Virus record (IMG/VR): IMGVR_UViG_3300044701_003953
Location: 62,001 to 126,000 of that record
DNA length: 64,000 nucleotides
Reading direction: 5' to 3' (one strand)
Origin: a virus
Shown here: in pieces, positions 53,703 through 61,799 of the stretch
Layout: the number at the start of each line of letters is the position of its first letter
How positions within the stretch are numbered: position 1 is the first letter of the stretch
Made by a program: the position numbers and the translations under genes
The notes under the pieces: generated by a model
What the model was told of the DNA's origin: nothing
What the model saw: only the letters and a program-made list of their open reading frames with translations
The model's database searches: none

Positions 53703-55197
53703 CGCTGCCGCGAGTCTAGTAGACAAAGACGGCAATATCATGTTCGCTGGCCACAGTGAACGTTACAGCAAGAGCAAGAACGATGCCAACATCTGTCCTG
53801 GGCTGCTGACTGATATTCCTGTCAAAGTGGATCATATCGCTTATTACGAAAAGCCATGGCTGAAACAAACACGTCAATTATATTCAGGACAAGGTATCGA
53901 GTGGGGTAAACTGACCACCGATGGTATATTGGTAGATCAACTCGGGGACTGGATCTATCAACAAAACCCCGGGTTTAATCCTCATCGAGAAGTGTATTGG
54001 GATTGTGGTTTGCCTGAGATCAGTAGCTACCGCCATCACCTTAGTCATGCTGCCGCAGGATTCCAGACCAGCCCCTATCAAGAAGCCACGGTGGTAGTGT
54101 GTGACGCTATCGGCGAATGGGACACAGCTTCGATCTATCATGCTTGGTATGACGATAAAGGTCGTGCCCGATACAAGAAACTATGGGGCCAACGCTATCC
54201 GCATAGCCTAGGCATGTTCTACTCGGCGTTCACTAAGCGCCTAGGATTGAAGCCAATGGACGAAGAATACATACTCATGGGCATGGCTGGTTGGGGCAAA
54301 AGTACCTGGTTCAATCGTATCTTTGATGAACAAGTGGACGACATCGCGGAATTAACATTCAAAAACAATCTACATCTAGGCCTAGACGACAATTACCTGG
54401 ATGCGGCCCGCGACGAAGACCTAGCAGCCAGCGTACAAGAGATCACTGAGTGGGCGGTGTGCAGACTCATGGAACGTGCTCGTATGTTAGGTAGTAGCGA
54501 CAATCTCGTTTACATGGGCGGTGTGGCGCTCAACTGCTTGGCTAATCGTTTGCTAGGCAAATACTATTCTAACATCTGGATCATGCCAAACCCAGGTGAT
54601 GCTGGCAGCAGCCTTGGTGCCGCTGCTCTTGCCTATGGCAAAAAATTAAACTGGCAAGACGCTTATCTAGGACATGTGATACCAGGACCTTATCCAGTAA
54701 AAGACTTGCTAGATGAGTTACTAACTAATAAAATAGCGGGTGTGGCATCAGGTGCCGCAGAATTTGGTCCACGTGCTTTAGGTAATCGTAGCCTACTAGC
54801 AGACCCGCGTGGAGAAGATATAAAGGATCGTGTCAATGAAATTAAGCGACGTCAAAAATTTAGACCCTTTGCCCCAGTCATACTGGCCGAGATGGTCGGT
54901 GACTACTTTGATATGCCACCTGGCTGGACTGACAGCGATTATATGCAAGTCGTCGCTAAGTGTCGCCGTCCTGATCTTTTTCCTGCTATATGTCATATTG
55001 ATGGCACCAGCAGAGTACAGACAGTTCCGAAAGATTCGAGATCGGGAATCCGTCAACTCTTAGAGCAATGGTATGTGATGACAGGATGTCCTATGTTGTT
55101 GAATACCAGCCTCAACATCCGTGGAGAGCCAATGGTCAACGATCGCGACGACGCCGATCGTTTTGAAAATTTATATAAAGTGAGAGTTTGTTCATGA
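53668..55197 (+). CDS. Carbamoyltransferase, NodU/CmcH/TobZ family
   Basis: A 509-residue enzyme. The N-terminal kinase-like fold opens with ILGISAGFHDAAASLVDKDG, and the metal/substrate motif SSYRHHLSHAAAGF is near 112-125. The nucleotide-binding part has YMGGVALNCLANRLLGKYY. The YrdC-like C-terminal lobe has FGPRALGNRSLLADPRGED, RRQKFRPFAPVILAE and MLLNTSLNIRGEPMVNDR. The enzyme makes carbamoyl-adenylate from carbamoyl phosphate and ATP and transfers the carbamoyl group to a hydroxyl, commonly of a sugar. AGGA precedes the ATG. Homologues occur in cyanophages. The acceptor is unknown. Confidence 0.92.
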   Translation: MNILGISAGFHDAAASLVDKDGNIMFAGHSERYSKSKNDANICPGLLTDIPVKVDHIAYYEKPWLKQTRQLYSGQGIEWGKLTTDGILVDQLGDWIYQQNPGFNPHREVYWDCGLPEISSYRHHLSHAAAGFQTSPYQEATVVVCDAIGEWDTASIYHAWYDDKGRARYKKLWGQRYPHSLGMFYSAFTKRLGLKPMDEEYILMGMAGWGKSTWFNRIFDEQVDDIAELTFKNNLHLGLDDNYLDAARDEDLAASVQEITEWAVCRLMERARMLGSSDNLVYMGGVALNCLANRLLGKYYSNIWIMPNPGDAGSSLGAAALAYGKKLNWQDAYLGHVIPGPYPVKDLLDELLTNKIAGVASGAAEFGPRALGNRSLLADPRGEDIKDRVNEIKRRQKFRPFAPVILAEMVGDYFDMPPGWTDSDYMQVVAKCRRPDLFPAICHIDGTSRVQTVPKDSRSGIRQLLEQWYVMTGCPMLLNTSLNIRGEPMVNDRDDADRFENLYKVRVCS

Positions 55198-55622
55198 TCA
55201 AAAAAATATTGATAATGGGATTACCCGGATCAGGTAAAAGCACATTAGCTGAACCCTTCGCCAAGCTCATCGGTGGGGTATGGCTCAATGCCGACGCAGT
55301 CCGCACCGAATACGACGATTGGGATTTCTCTCCCGAAGGCCGCATGAGGCAAGCCATGAGGATGCGATATCTCGCCGACGGTGTCGCCAAGGCAGGTAAG
55401 ATAGCAGTGGCCGACTTTGTATGTCCTACAGAAAAAGCTCGTGCTGAGTTTGGAGCAGATTATGTGATCTGGATGGACACTATCAAAGAAGGACGCTTCG
55501 AAGACACCAACAAGATGTTTGAACCGCCATCAAGATTCGATTATCATGTTGAAAGTTGGTTCACAGACACGCACGAACAACTAGCTAAGGTAGTAACCAA
55601 ATATATCGGAGATATCAAATGA
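55194..55622 (+). CDS. P-loop kinase, adenylylsulfate-kinase-like
   Basis: A 142-residue protein from ATG 55194, whose start overlaps the carbamoyltransferase stop in ATGA. ILIMGLPGSGKSTLAEPFAK is the Walker A loop; GGVWLNADAVRTEYDDWDF is the substrate-binding block typical of APS kinases and related small-molecule kinases (NADxxR), and RMRYLADGVAKAGKIAVADF resembles the adjacent helix. It could make PAPS or phosphorylate another small molecule or sugar. No sulfurylase is evident in the window, so a true APS kinase role is uncertain. Confidence 0.8.
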   Translation: MIKKILIMGLPGSGKSTLAEPFAKLIGGVWLNADAVRTEYDDWDFSPEGRMRQAMRMRYLADGVAKAGKIAVADFVCPTEKARAEFGADYVIWMDTIKEGRFEDTNKMFEPPSRFDYHVESWFTDTHEQLAKVVTKYIGDIK

Positions 55623-56032
55623 GTTTCAATCCACAAAAACCCACTACGCAGATGCTCGGAAGGTGGCAACCGTGGCATCCTGGCCATACTGCCTTGTTCA
55701 AGAAAGCCTTGCTAGAGACTGGGCAGGTATGTATACAGATCCGTGATGTAGGAGGCATCGTTGGAGCAGATGCCGGCGGTGGCCGCACAGTAGCACAAAC
55801 AGACAATCCTTTTGATTACGACACAGTGGTCGCTAACATCAAGACAGCGTTAGCCGCTGAGGGATTTGACTACGGCGAAGAGTATATCATCATGCAAGTT
55901 CCAAACATCGTGGACATCAGTTATGGACGTGGTGTGGGCTACACGTTCACACAGCATGACCTCGGCGAAGAGATCCACGCGATCAGTGCCACACAGATAC
56001 GAGCACAGTTGAGGGCCGAAGGTAAGTTGTAA
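55619..56032 (+). CDS. Nucleotidyltransferase (cytidylyltransferase-like)
   Basis: A 137-residue enzyme. GRWQPWHPGHTALFKKAL contains the H-x-G-H motif of the cytidylyl/adenylyltransferase superfamily, and the C-terminal ISATQIRAQL is the matching ISxTxxR. It would activate a small phosphate or sugar derivative as its CDP or ADP form. Overlap ATGA with the kinase gene before it and TAATG with the next gene. The kinase plus this enzyme may form a two-step activation route, which is inference. Confidence 0.85.
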   Translation: MSFNPQKPTTQMLGRWQPWHPGHTALFKKALLETGQVCIQIRDVGGIVGADAGGGRTVAQTDNPFDYDTVVANIKTALAAEGFDYGEEYIIMQVPNIVDISYGRGVGYTFTQHDLGEEIHAISATQIRAQLRAEGKL

Positions 56033-56244
56033 TGGATTCAGCAAAACGTAGTCTAGCTAAAACGATCAGTTGGCGCGTCACTGGAAGTGGCGCTACGTTC
56101 TTGATCACTTTTTTAGTTTCCGGCGATTTGAAAATCGCCGGGTCAGTGGCATTGATACAGATAACCGCTAACACCCTGCTTTATTTTTTACACGAACGTG
56201 TCTGGAATAGCATCACTTGGGGACGGAAGTTACCGCCATCGTGA
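56032..56244 (+). CDS. DUF2061 membrane protein
   Basis: A 70-residue protein with the DUF2061 pattern: RSLAKTISWRVTGSGATFLI at the N-terminus, TFLVSGDLKIAGSVALIQIT as the middle, and YFLHERVWNSITWG at the end. Two hydrophobic segments imply two membrane helices. Its role is unknown; it often accompanies sulfate/sugar-activation genes. It is the last gene of the gapless operon and its end overlaps the opposite-strand gene by 32 bases. Confidence 0.85.
   Translation: MDSAKRSLAKTISWRVTGSGATFLITFLVSGDLKIAGSVALIQITANTLLYFLHERVWNSITWGRKLPPS
56120..56141 (+). repeat. Strong GC-rich hairpin inside the DUF2061 gene
   Basis: CCGGCGATTT and AAATCGCCGG, separated by GA, form a 9-10-pair stem-loop. No T-run follows, so it is not a typical terminator, but it is near the end of the twenty-gene operon and may protect the mRNA end or pause transcription. 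Confidence 0.5.
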
Positions 56245-57355
56245 GATTTTCTTTCAGTTCTTTCCAACCATGATGTAGCAATCTTCCGCTACTGATTAGA
56301 TCGTTGTTGTGTGCTAATGTATCCCGCATCTCCAACAACATATCTTTTAGTTCTTCTAAAGACTTAGATGAAATATATTTCACGATTTCTGATACCTCTT
56401 GTAGACGTTTGATCGGATCCTCGATGGAATCGTAACTTTCGTCCCACCACTTGTCGAAGGTTTCAAATCCATAGCTTTTTAGATACTTTAGATTGTTTAC
56501 GCATCCTACTAGAACAAATGGTTGTTGTAGCATCACAGGCTTGAAGATTTTTTCTGTTAAATGAGATTTTTTATCCCAGAAACAAGTTTCGGTCACGACA
56601 TGCAAGAAACTTTCCATGTTTTCTTTCATTGACCCTAGAGTCATGCTTCCATTTGGTATATATTTGTCGTCTGTGGAATCGATGCGTAACGGGAATTTTA
56701 TTTTATCCAGGGTTCGTATAGTCTCTTCAGCATAGTCTGGAAGGATATCGTATCTTGATATTGACTCTAATATATTTTCTCTGTAATGACCATATATCGG
56801 ACAGTCGTGGCTGTAACTGATGTGCCCTTGCTCGATAAGATCTCTTTTCGCTAATTCCGATACTAGGAATGAGCGGTATACTCGAGCTCCTCCGGTCAAT
56901 CTGTTAAACGTGATAAACTTTTTAGTGATAGTACGATCTTCAATTGGCATCAGGCTTTCATCAAATTCGTAACCACGATACCAGTCCGAAACCGCGAAGA
57001 TATGGAAAAAAGAATATGCTTCCCTGAATTTGAATTTTTCTAATAGGATATTTTTTTCTTGACTTTCGAGTTCTGTATTAAGTAAAATAATCCTATCGGG
57101 ATCTGTTATGTTTGTAAACTCCATGACATGGGAAAACAATCTTTCGTTGAATCCAGATATCAATGGTTCTTGATCGTAGCAAAGCAATAAAGGTCCTCGG
57201 TCATCGGGACCAAGATCCGGCCGATCATCTGCTAGTATTTCAAGGTTTTCTGGTTCGGTTGTTCCAAATGGATGTAAGTATGCGACGCGAGGGTCGTCGC
57301 ATATAGTCTTAGCGAAGTTCCAGACATTCTGGTAGTGCTTATGGATATTATACAT
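56213..57355 (-). CDS. Glycosyltransferase-like hypothetical protein
   Basis: A 380-residue protein read on the minus strand. LLLCYDQEPLISGFNERLFS, ITKKFITFNRLTGGARVYRS and, near the C-terminus, SHLTEKIFKPVMLQQPFVLV with FETFDKWWDESYD follow the plan of a marine-phage family that resembles GT-B glycosyltransferases of the exostosin/fucosyltransferase type (E-K-x-F-K-P as the nucleotide-sugar site). Its ATG shares CATG with the divergent 809-residue gene. A CATAAATA motif about 109 bases upstream (57471-57464) could be a late promoter. No Shine-Dalgarno site is evident. Confidence 0.65.
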   Translation of the reverse strand: MYNIHKHYQNVWNFAKTICDDPRVAYLHPFGTTEPENLEILADDRPDLGPDDRGPLLLCYDQEPLISGFNERLFSHVMEFTNITDPDRIILLNTELESQEKNILLEKFKFREAYSFFHIFAVSDWYRGYEFDESLMPIEDRTITKKFITFNRLTGGARVYRSFLVSELAKRDLIEQGHISYSHDCPIYGHYRENILESISRYDILPDYAEETIRTLDKIKFPLRIDSTDDKYIPNGSMTLGSMKENMESFLHVVTETCFWDKKSHLTEKIFKPVMLQQPFVLVGCVNNLKYLKSYGFETFDKWWDESYDSIEDPIKRLQEVSEIVKYISSKSLEELKDMLLEMRDTLAHNNDLISSGRLLHHGWKELKENLTMAVTSVPK

Positions 57356-59783
57356 GTTTGATGTGTTTTATTTTGGCGAAAAGCCAAATCTATTTGAGTT
57401 TGAAAAACCTGCTGAGTCTATAGCAGATGCCGCTGGCATGAGTCGAACTCGTCTGTGCTGGTATATTTATGGGTCTAATGATTACACCAAATTTGATTTC
57501 TCATGGCAACCGGCACCGTGGGACGAAGGATACATCAATGTGTTTGGAAGCCAATGGCAGAAAAACAGCGGTGTCTATTTGTTGAACCCCGCCACCGTAC
57601 AAAATAATCAATTGAAATTCGTCGATGAACAGACGGCACCGCGTTTGATACACGACACAGATTTATGGTTCATCCCCGATCACATCGAAACGTCAACGGT
57701 AGATCAGACATGGCATCCCGACCCACTGGATCCTCCTTACATCTATCACTTCCCCAGCCAACATCAAAGTTCGTCGGGAGTGACTTATACTGTGCCCGGT
57801 GCGACACATATCAAATTAGTTAGTGACTTTGTAGTTACCTCTATCGCACAATCTGAACGCTGGACGGTGCCCGAAGAGATTGATGCCACCAAAGTGGACT
57901 TTACCTGGCATCCTAGCGCACTAGACCCTCCTTACGTCTATCACTTCCCCAGCGAATGGCAGGAGAGTTCGGGCCTGGAATATCACACACCCGGCGCCAC
58001 TGAGATCAAGATAGCCACAGACTCGCCTTACTTCGAAGAAGCCGTGAGCCGTGTGTTGGATATCTTCTTCGTAGATCACTACAATAATCAAAGTGCCCAA
58101 CGCTGGGAGAAGTTAGTAGCACGTTATCCACACGCACAAAAGATACGATTCGCTAACACTGAAATAGATACTATACGACGTTGCTGTAACAGATCCACTA
58201 CTAATCGTTTCTGGGTGGTATCTAGCGAATGCGTATACGACGACTTTGATTTCGCTTGGCATCCTGAGTCATGGCAGCGTTTCATGACACATGTGTTTGG
58301 TAGCCAATGGCAGAAATGGTCTGCTACATACCTGATCAACAAGTCAGAGTTTGATCGTAACGCCAAGTGGGCGAAATCCCTGGAAGAGTTTCCCAACCTC
58401 AACTTCGTGCGCAACCAACCTGTCGTCATCCCCGACGACTTATATGACATCTATTACGTCGACCACGGCAATCAAGAAAGTCGGGATCAGTTCAATCGAC
58501 TACGAGAAGATCATCCCGATATGCGTACTACACGATTCGTGGACAACTATCTCGATACATTGAAACGTATCATGAGCACAGCCGAGACGGAATATGTGTG
58601 GGTGATAAGTTCCATCTGCGATTACTCAGTGTTTGATTTCTCTTGGCAACCCGAACCCTGGCAAGCCGAAATGATCCATGTGTTTCCCAGCAATTCAGAA
58701 AAGCGCGGCGACACGTTCTACATACATGTGGAGTCTTTTAAGCGACAGATGGCCGATCTTGAAATCCTGGATTGGTTCAATGTCATCAACTACACCAACG
58801 AACAATGGGTACAGCGTTTCCCCGTGCCCACCGTGACCTATGACGGTGACAGCCTAGTGGATGTAGTGCGTGATCATGACTTTGGTTCCGATATCTATGT
58901 CAAGTTCCGTTACTCGAAAAATGGTGACATAGACTATACACCCTGTATCTGGCGTGCCAAAGATCGAGCTGTACATAGCCTCAGCGTCAACAATGCTACG
59001 GCACTCGTGCCCAGGGATGTCAAGCAGTATCCCTTGGTCCAGATGTATGACTATCCAGAAATCGACAAGACCAAACGCACCATGTTGTTGGGCAGGCCGT
59101 TAGACGTGATATTCATCAGCAACGGTGAAACAGAAGCCGAGCGGTGGTATAAACACCTAGAAGACACACTTTTTGACAAGTATCTAGGCGAAATAACAGC
59201 CAAGCGAGTCATGAATGTTGACGGGCGTACTCGCGCCTATCAAGCAGCCGCAGAAGCTTCAGAAACAGACTGGTTTTTCGCTGTGTTCGCTAAACTAGAA
59301 GTTGTGCCCACTTTCGATTGGTTTTGGCAACCCGATTATTTCCAGGAAGCCAAACACTACATCTTCAATGCCCGCAATCCCGTCAATGGCCTGGAATATG
59401 GACACATGGGCGTGATCGCTTACAACAAGAGATTGGTGCTAGAAACCAATGACCCGGGACTTGACTTTACATTGAGCCGTGCGCATGAAGTAGTGCCAGT
59501 ATTGTCAGCGATCTCACACTTCAACTCTGATCCTTGGATGACTTGGAGGACCGCGTTCCGTGAGGTGCTTAAACTACGTCACTATCTCGACATCAATCCT
59601 ACATTAGAGACCGAGCATAGGCTAGAGATTTGGTGTACTCGCGCCGAGGGAGAAAATGCCGAATGGAGCTTGCGTGGAGCTAACGACGCTATCAGCTACT
59701 ATGAGGAAGTGAGAGGACATCTACCAGATCTTATGAAGAGCTTCGATTGGGCCTGGCTTCGCGACATGTATCAACGAAGATAG
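57354..59783 (+). CDS. 809-residue repeat protein with GT-A-like modules
   Basis: It starts MFDVFYFGEKPNLFEFEKPA and contains about six repeats. The full module has a D-I-Y-Y-V-D-H opening (LDIFFVDHYNNQSAQRWEKL; YDIYYVDHGNQESRDQFNRL; LDVIFISNGETEAERWYKHL) and a core like W-V-I-S-S-x-C-x-Y-x-x-F-D-F-x-W-x-P-E-x-W followed by HVFGSQWQKWSATY. Repeats 2 and 3 (~105-220) are shortened to WFIPDHIETS and TWHPDPLDPPYIYHFPS. It is related to phage glycosyltransferase-like proteins such as that at 42707-43639. It may be a multimodular transferase or a sugar-binding scaffold. Confidence 0.7.
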   Translation: MFDVFYFGEKPNLFEFEKPAESIADAAGMSRTRLCWYIYGSNDYTKFDFSWQPAPWDEGYINVFGSQWQKNSGVYLLNPATVQNNQLKFVDEQTAPRLIHDTDLWFIPDHIETSTVDQTWHPDPLDPPYIYHFPSQHQSSSGVTYTVPGATHIKLVSDFVVTSIAQSERWTVPEEIDATKVDFTWHPSALDPPYVYHFPSEWQESSGLEYHTPGATEIKIATDSPYFEEAVSRVLDIFFVDHYNNQSAQRWEKLVARYPHAQKIRFANTEIDTIRRCCNRSTTNRFWVVSSECVYDDFDFAWHPESWQRFMTHVFGSQWQKWSATYLINKSEFDRNAKWAKSLEEFPNLNFVRNQPVVIPDDLYDIYYVDHGNQESRDQFNRLREDHPDMRTTRFVDNYLDTLKRIMSTAETEYVWVISSICDYSVFDFSWQPEPWQAEMIHVFPSNSEKRGDTFYIHVESFKRQMADLEILDWFNVINYTNEQWVQRFPVPTVTYDGDSLVDVVRDHDFGSDIYVKFRYSKNGDIDYTPCIWRAKDRAVHSLSVNNATALVPRDVKQYPLVQMYDYPEIDKTKRTMLLGRPLDVIFISNGETEAERWYKHLEDTLFDKYLGEITAKRVMNVDGRTRAYQAAAEASETDWFFAVFAKLEVVPTFDWFWQPDYFQEAKHYIFNARNPVNGLEYGHMGVIAYNKRLVLETNDPGLDFTLSRAHEVVPVLSAISHFNSDPWMTWRTAFREVLKLRHYLDINPTLETEHRLEIWCTRAEGENAEWSLRGANDAISYYEEVRGHLPDLMKSFDWAWLRDMYQRR
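57464..57471 (-). promoter_or_regulatory. Possible late promoter motif CATAAATA on the minus strand
   Basis: On the minus strand the bases read CATAAATA, seven of eight to the late consensus, inside the opposite gene and 109 bases before the start of the gene at 57355. No other promoter is possible in between since the two genes share CATG. Confidence 0.3.
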
Positions 59784-60877
59784 TCTTGGATACTATAAGC
59801 GACGTGCTCAACTTCTGCGTCAGTCATCTCGGGATAGATGGGAAGGCTTAGTGCTTCCGCGGAGTGGGCATGACCCACGCGGAATATCTCGGTGGCATAG
59901 TTGACGAAATCTTGCGCCACTGGGTAATCATATAAGGGTGTTTCGTAGTGTATCCTGGTCTCGATCCCTTGTGTTTCTAGATATTCTTTCAACTTATTTC
60001 GTTCTATAGTCCGGATCACATACTTGTGCCACGACGACTCTGTGTGGCGATCTGGTAATATGGGGTCCACCCAATCCATGAGTTCCTGTGTGTAGAACTC
60101 GGCGATCTCTTTCCTGCGACGTTGCCACCGATCGAAATGCTTGAGCTTGACTAGCAGTTGGGCGCATTCAGCTTCACTCATCTTGGAGTTAGTGCCTGTG
60201 CTGTAGAATCCGTCGGGCTTGCCGTTGTCTCTTAAGCCCATTAGTCGCACATAAACGCCAGCATCGTCGGTGAGTATCATGCCACCAGATCCATATGCTG
60301 GCAAGTTCTTGGTGGGATCAAAACTCAACACACTGATGTCGCCCATCTTACCTGATGGCACACCATCGCGACTGGCACCGAAACTCTGTGCGGCGTCTTC
60401 GATGATGGGGATGTCTTCGTTGAAGAAGTTGGTCTCTACTCGGAGTTTGTCGTAGTCTAGACAGTTGCCGAATATGTTCACATACATGACACCGCCTACA
60501 CCCGTGCCTTTGAGGGCATAGTCCAGGCTTTCGAAATCCAGCAAGGCACGATCATCTACATCACAGAAGCGTGGTTCGTTGTTGGCCATGAACACGGAAT
60601 TCAGTGTGGCCACGAAACTCACTGTAGGGATAAGGATGCGTGTCTGTTGTAAGCCCAAGGCCATCTGTGCGAATATGAGTCCTTGGCTACACGAGTTCAC
60701 TGCTACGGCGAACTTGCGTTCGCATCTCATAGCGATAGCACGCTCGAATTTTTCCGTGTAAGGTCCATCTAGCACACGACCCGAACTCCATACCGAGTCA
60801 GCGGCGTCTAGTAGTTCTTCGCGTAGATCAGAGTATTGTCGTTGGAGACCAAAAAACGGAATCTTTGAGCCAGTCAT
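59771..60877 (-). CDS. DegT/DnrJ/EryC1-family PLP aminotransferase
   Basis: A 368-residue enzyme from ATG 60877 (MTGSKIPFFGLQRQYSDLRE); the frame reaches 60943, but the extra 22 residues only overlap the upstream gene. VNSCSQGLIFAQMALGL, PIIEDAAQSFGASRDG and SFDPTKNLPAYGSGGMIL are fold-type-I motifs, the Lys of PTKN forming the internal aldimine. It converts a keto-sugar nucleotide to an amino-sugar. It overlaps the epimerase gene by 50 bases, and its end overlaps the plus-strand repeat gene by 13 bases. Confidence 0.93.
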   Translation of the reverse strand: MTGSKIPFFGLQRQYSDLREELLDAADSVWSSGRVLDGPYTEKFERAIAMRCERKFAVAVNSCSQGLIFAQMALGLQQTRILIPTVSFVATLNSVFMANNEPRFCDVDDRALLDFESLDYALKGTGVGGVMYVNIFGNCLDYDKLRVETNFFNEDIPIIEDAAQSFGASRDGVPSGKMGDISVLSFDPTKNLPAYGSGGMILTDDAGVYVRLMGLRDNGKPDGFYSTGTNSKMSEAECAQLLVKLKHFDRWQRRRKEIAEFYTQELMDWVDPILPDRHTESSWHKYVIRTIERNKLKEYLETQGIETRIHYETPLYDYPVAQDFVNYATEIFRVGHAHSAEALSLPIYPEMTDAEVEHVAYSIQDYLR

Positions 60878-61799
60878 AATAGATCTGGAACCCTTCGTCG
60901 ATGTCGACCTTGGGGTCGAACCCAAAGTCATTGCGGGCCGCATCGATGTTCAATGCTCCGCGGCTGGGGAAATCCGCGTCACGATCGCGCACATCGATCG
61001 TGCCCGAACCTGCGATAGTGACTGCGAGTTCTGCGGCTTCTAATAGAGTCTTTGAATGACTCTTGGTGATGTTATAAGTCTTGTTGACAGCGGCTTCGCT
61101 TTGTGCGGCATCGGTGATACCACGTGCGGCGTCAACCACATAAGTGAAATCTAGTGTTTCGCCAGCGCCGTTGACTGTGATAGTCTCGCCACGCATGGCC
61201 TTGATAAGGAACTTGGCGATCACACGGTCGCCGACATCTAGTGGTCCATACACAGCACTGGGACGGATGATGGTGTAGGTCATGCCACTCTTGCGGCAGT
61301 AGTCTTTGACCAACATTTCTCCCATGAGCTTCCAGATACCATATTGACCTTGTGGGCGGCACACAGCATCTTCACGCACATCGTCCTTGAAGTCACCGTA
61401 GACCATGGAAGAACTGACATAGACGAAACGCTGGACACCAGCGGCCACGGCACTTTCCAACATGTTGGTGAGTCCTTCGCACATCACACGGCAAGCGTGA
61501 TAAGGATTGGCGTTGACGGCTTTCTGTCTAGGGTAGCTGGCTAAGTGGATCACCGCCTCTGGATGGAATCCACGGATGGCGTCATCTAGTGGCCCGGTCT
61601 GTAAGATGTCGATCCTTGATACGGAAGTCTTGAACTTCGAGATGCGCTCGTTGGCCAAGTAGATCATCTCCGAGTGTGGCACCGATCCCGAGTAATCGGT
61701 AAACGAATCGATAGCCTTTAACTCATGTCCTTGTGATTCGAGCATGCCCATCACATTGTGGCCGATGAGTCCGGCCGCGCCAGTTACTAATATTTTCAT
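60828..61799 (-). CDS. NAD-dependent sugar epimerase/dehydratase (SDR)
   Basis: A 323-residue extended SDR. The Rossmann motif VTGAAGLIGHNV (GxxGxxG) is at ~5-16, VIHLASYPRQ near 84, YVSSSMVYGD near 126, and the catalytic YGIWK near 153. IIRPSAVYGPLDVGDRVIAK binds the nucleotide-sugar. It overlaps thyA by an ATGA. With the downstream aminotransferase it likely provides a modified amino-sugar nucleotide for the phage's glycosyltransferases. Confidence 0.92.
   Translation of the reverse strand: MKILVTGAAGLIGHNVMGMLESQGHELKAIDSFTDYSGSVPHSEMIYLANERISKFKTSVSRIDILQTGPLDDAIRGFHPEAVIHLASYPRQKAVNANPYHACRVMCEGLTNMLESAVAAGVQRFVYVSSSMVYGDFKDDVREDAVCRPQGQYGIWKLMGEMLVKDYCRKSGMTYTIIRPSAVYGPLDVGDRVIAKFLIKAMRGETITVNGAGETLDFTYVVDAARGITDAAQSEAAVNKTYNITKSHSKTLLEAAELAVTIAGSGTIDVRDRDADFPSRGALNIDAARNDFGFDPKVDIDEGFQIYYDWLKDSVFWSPTTIL

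Noticed and set aside
54830-55063. 77-residue plus ORF with a hydrophobic segment inside the carbamoyltransferase gene
   Set aside because: It has no ribosome site and the host frame shows no local change in codon use, unlike the case at 50669.
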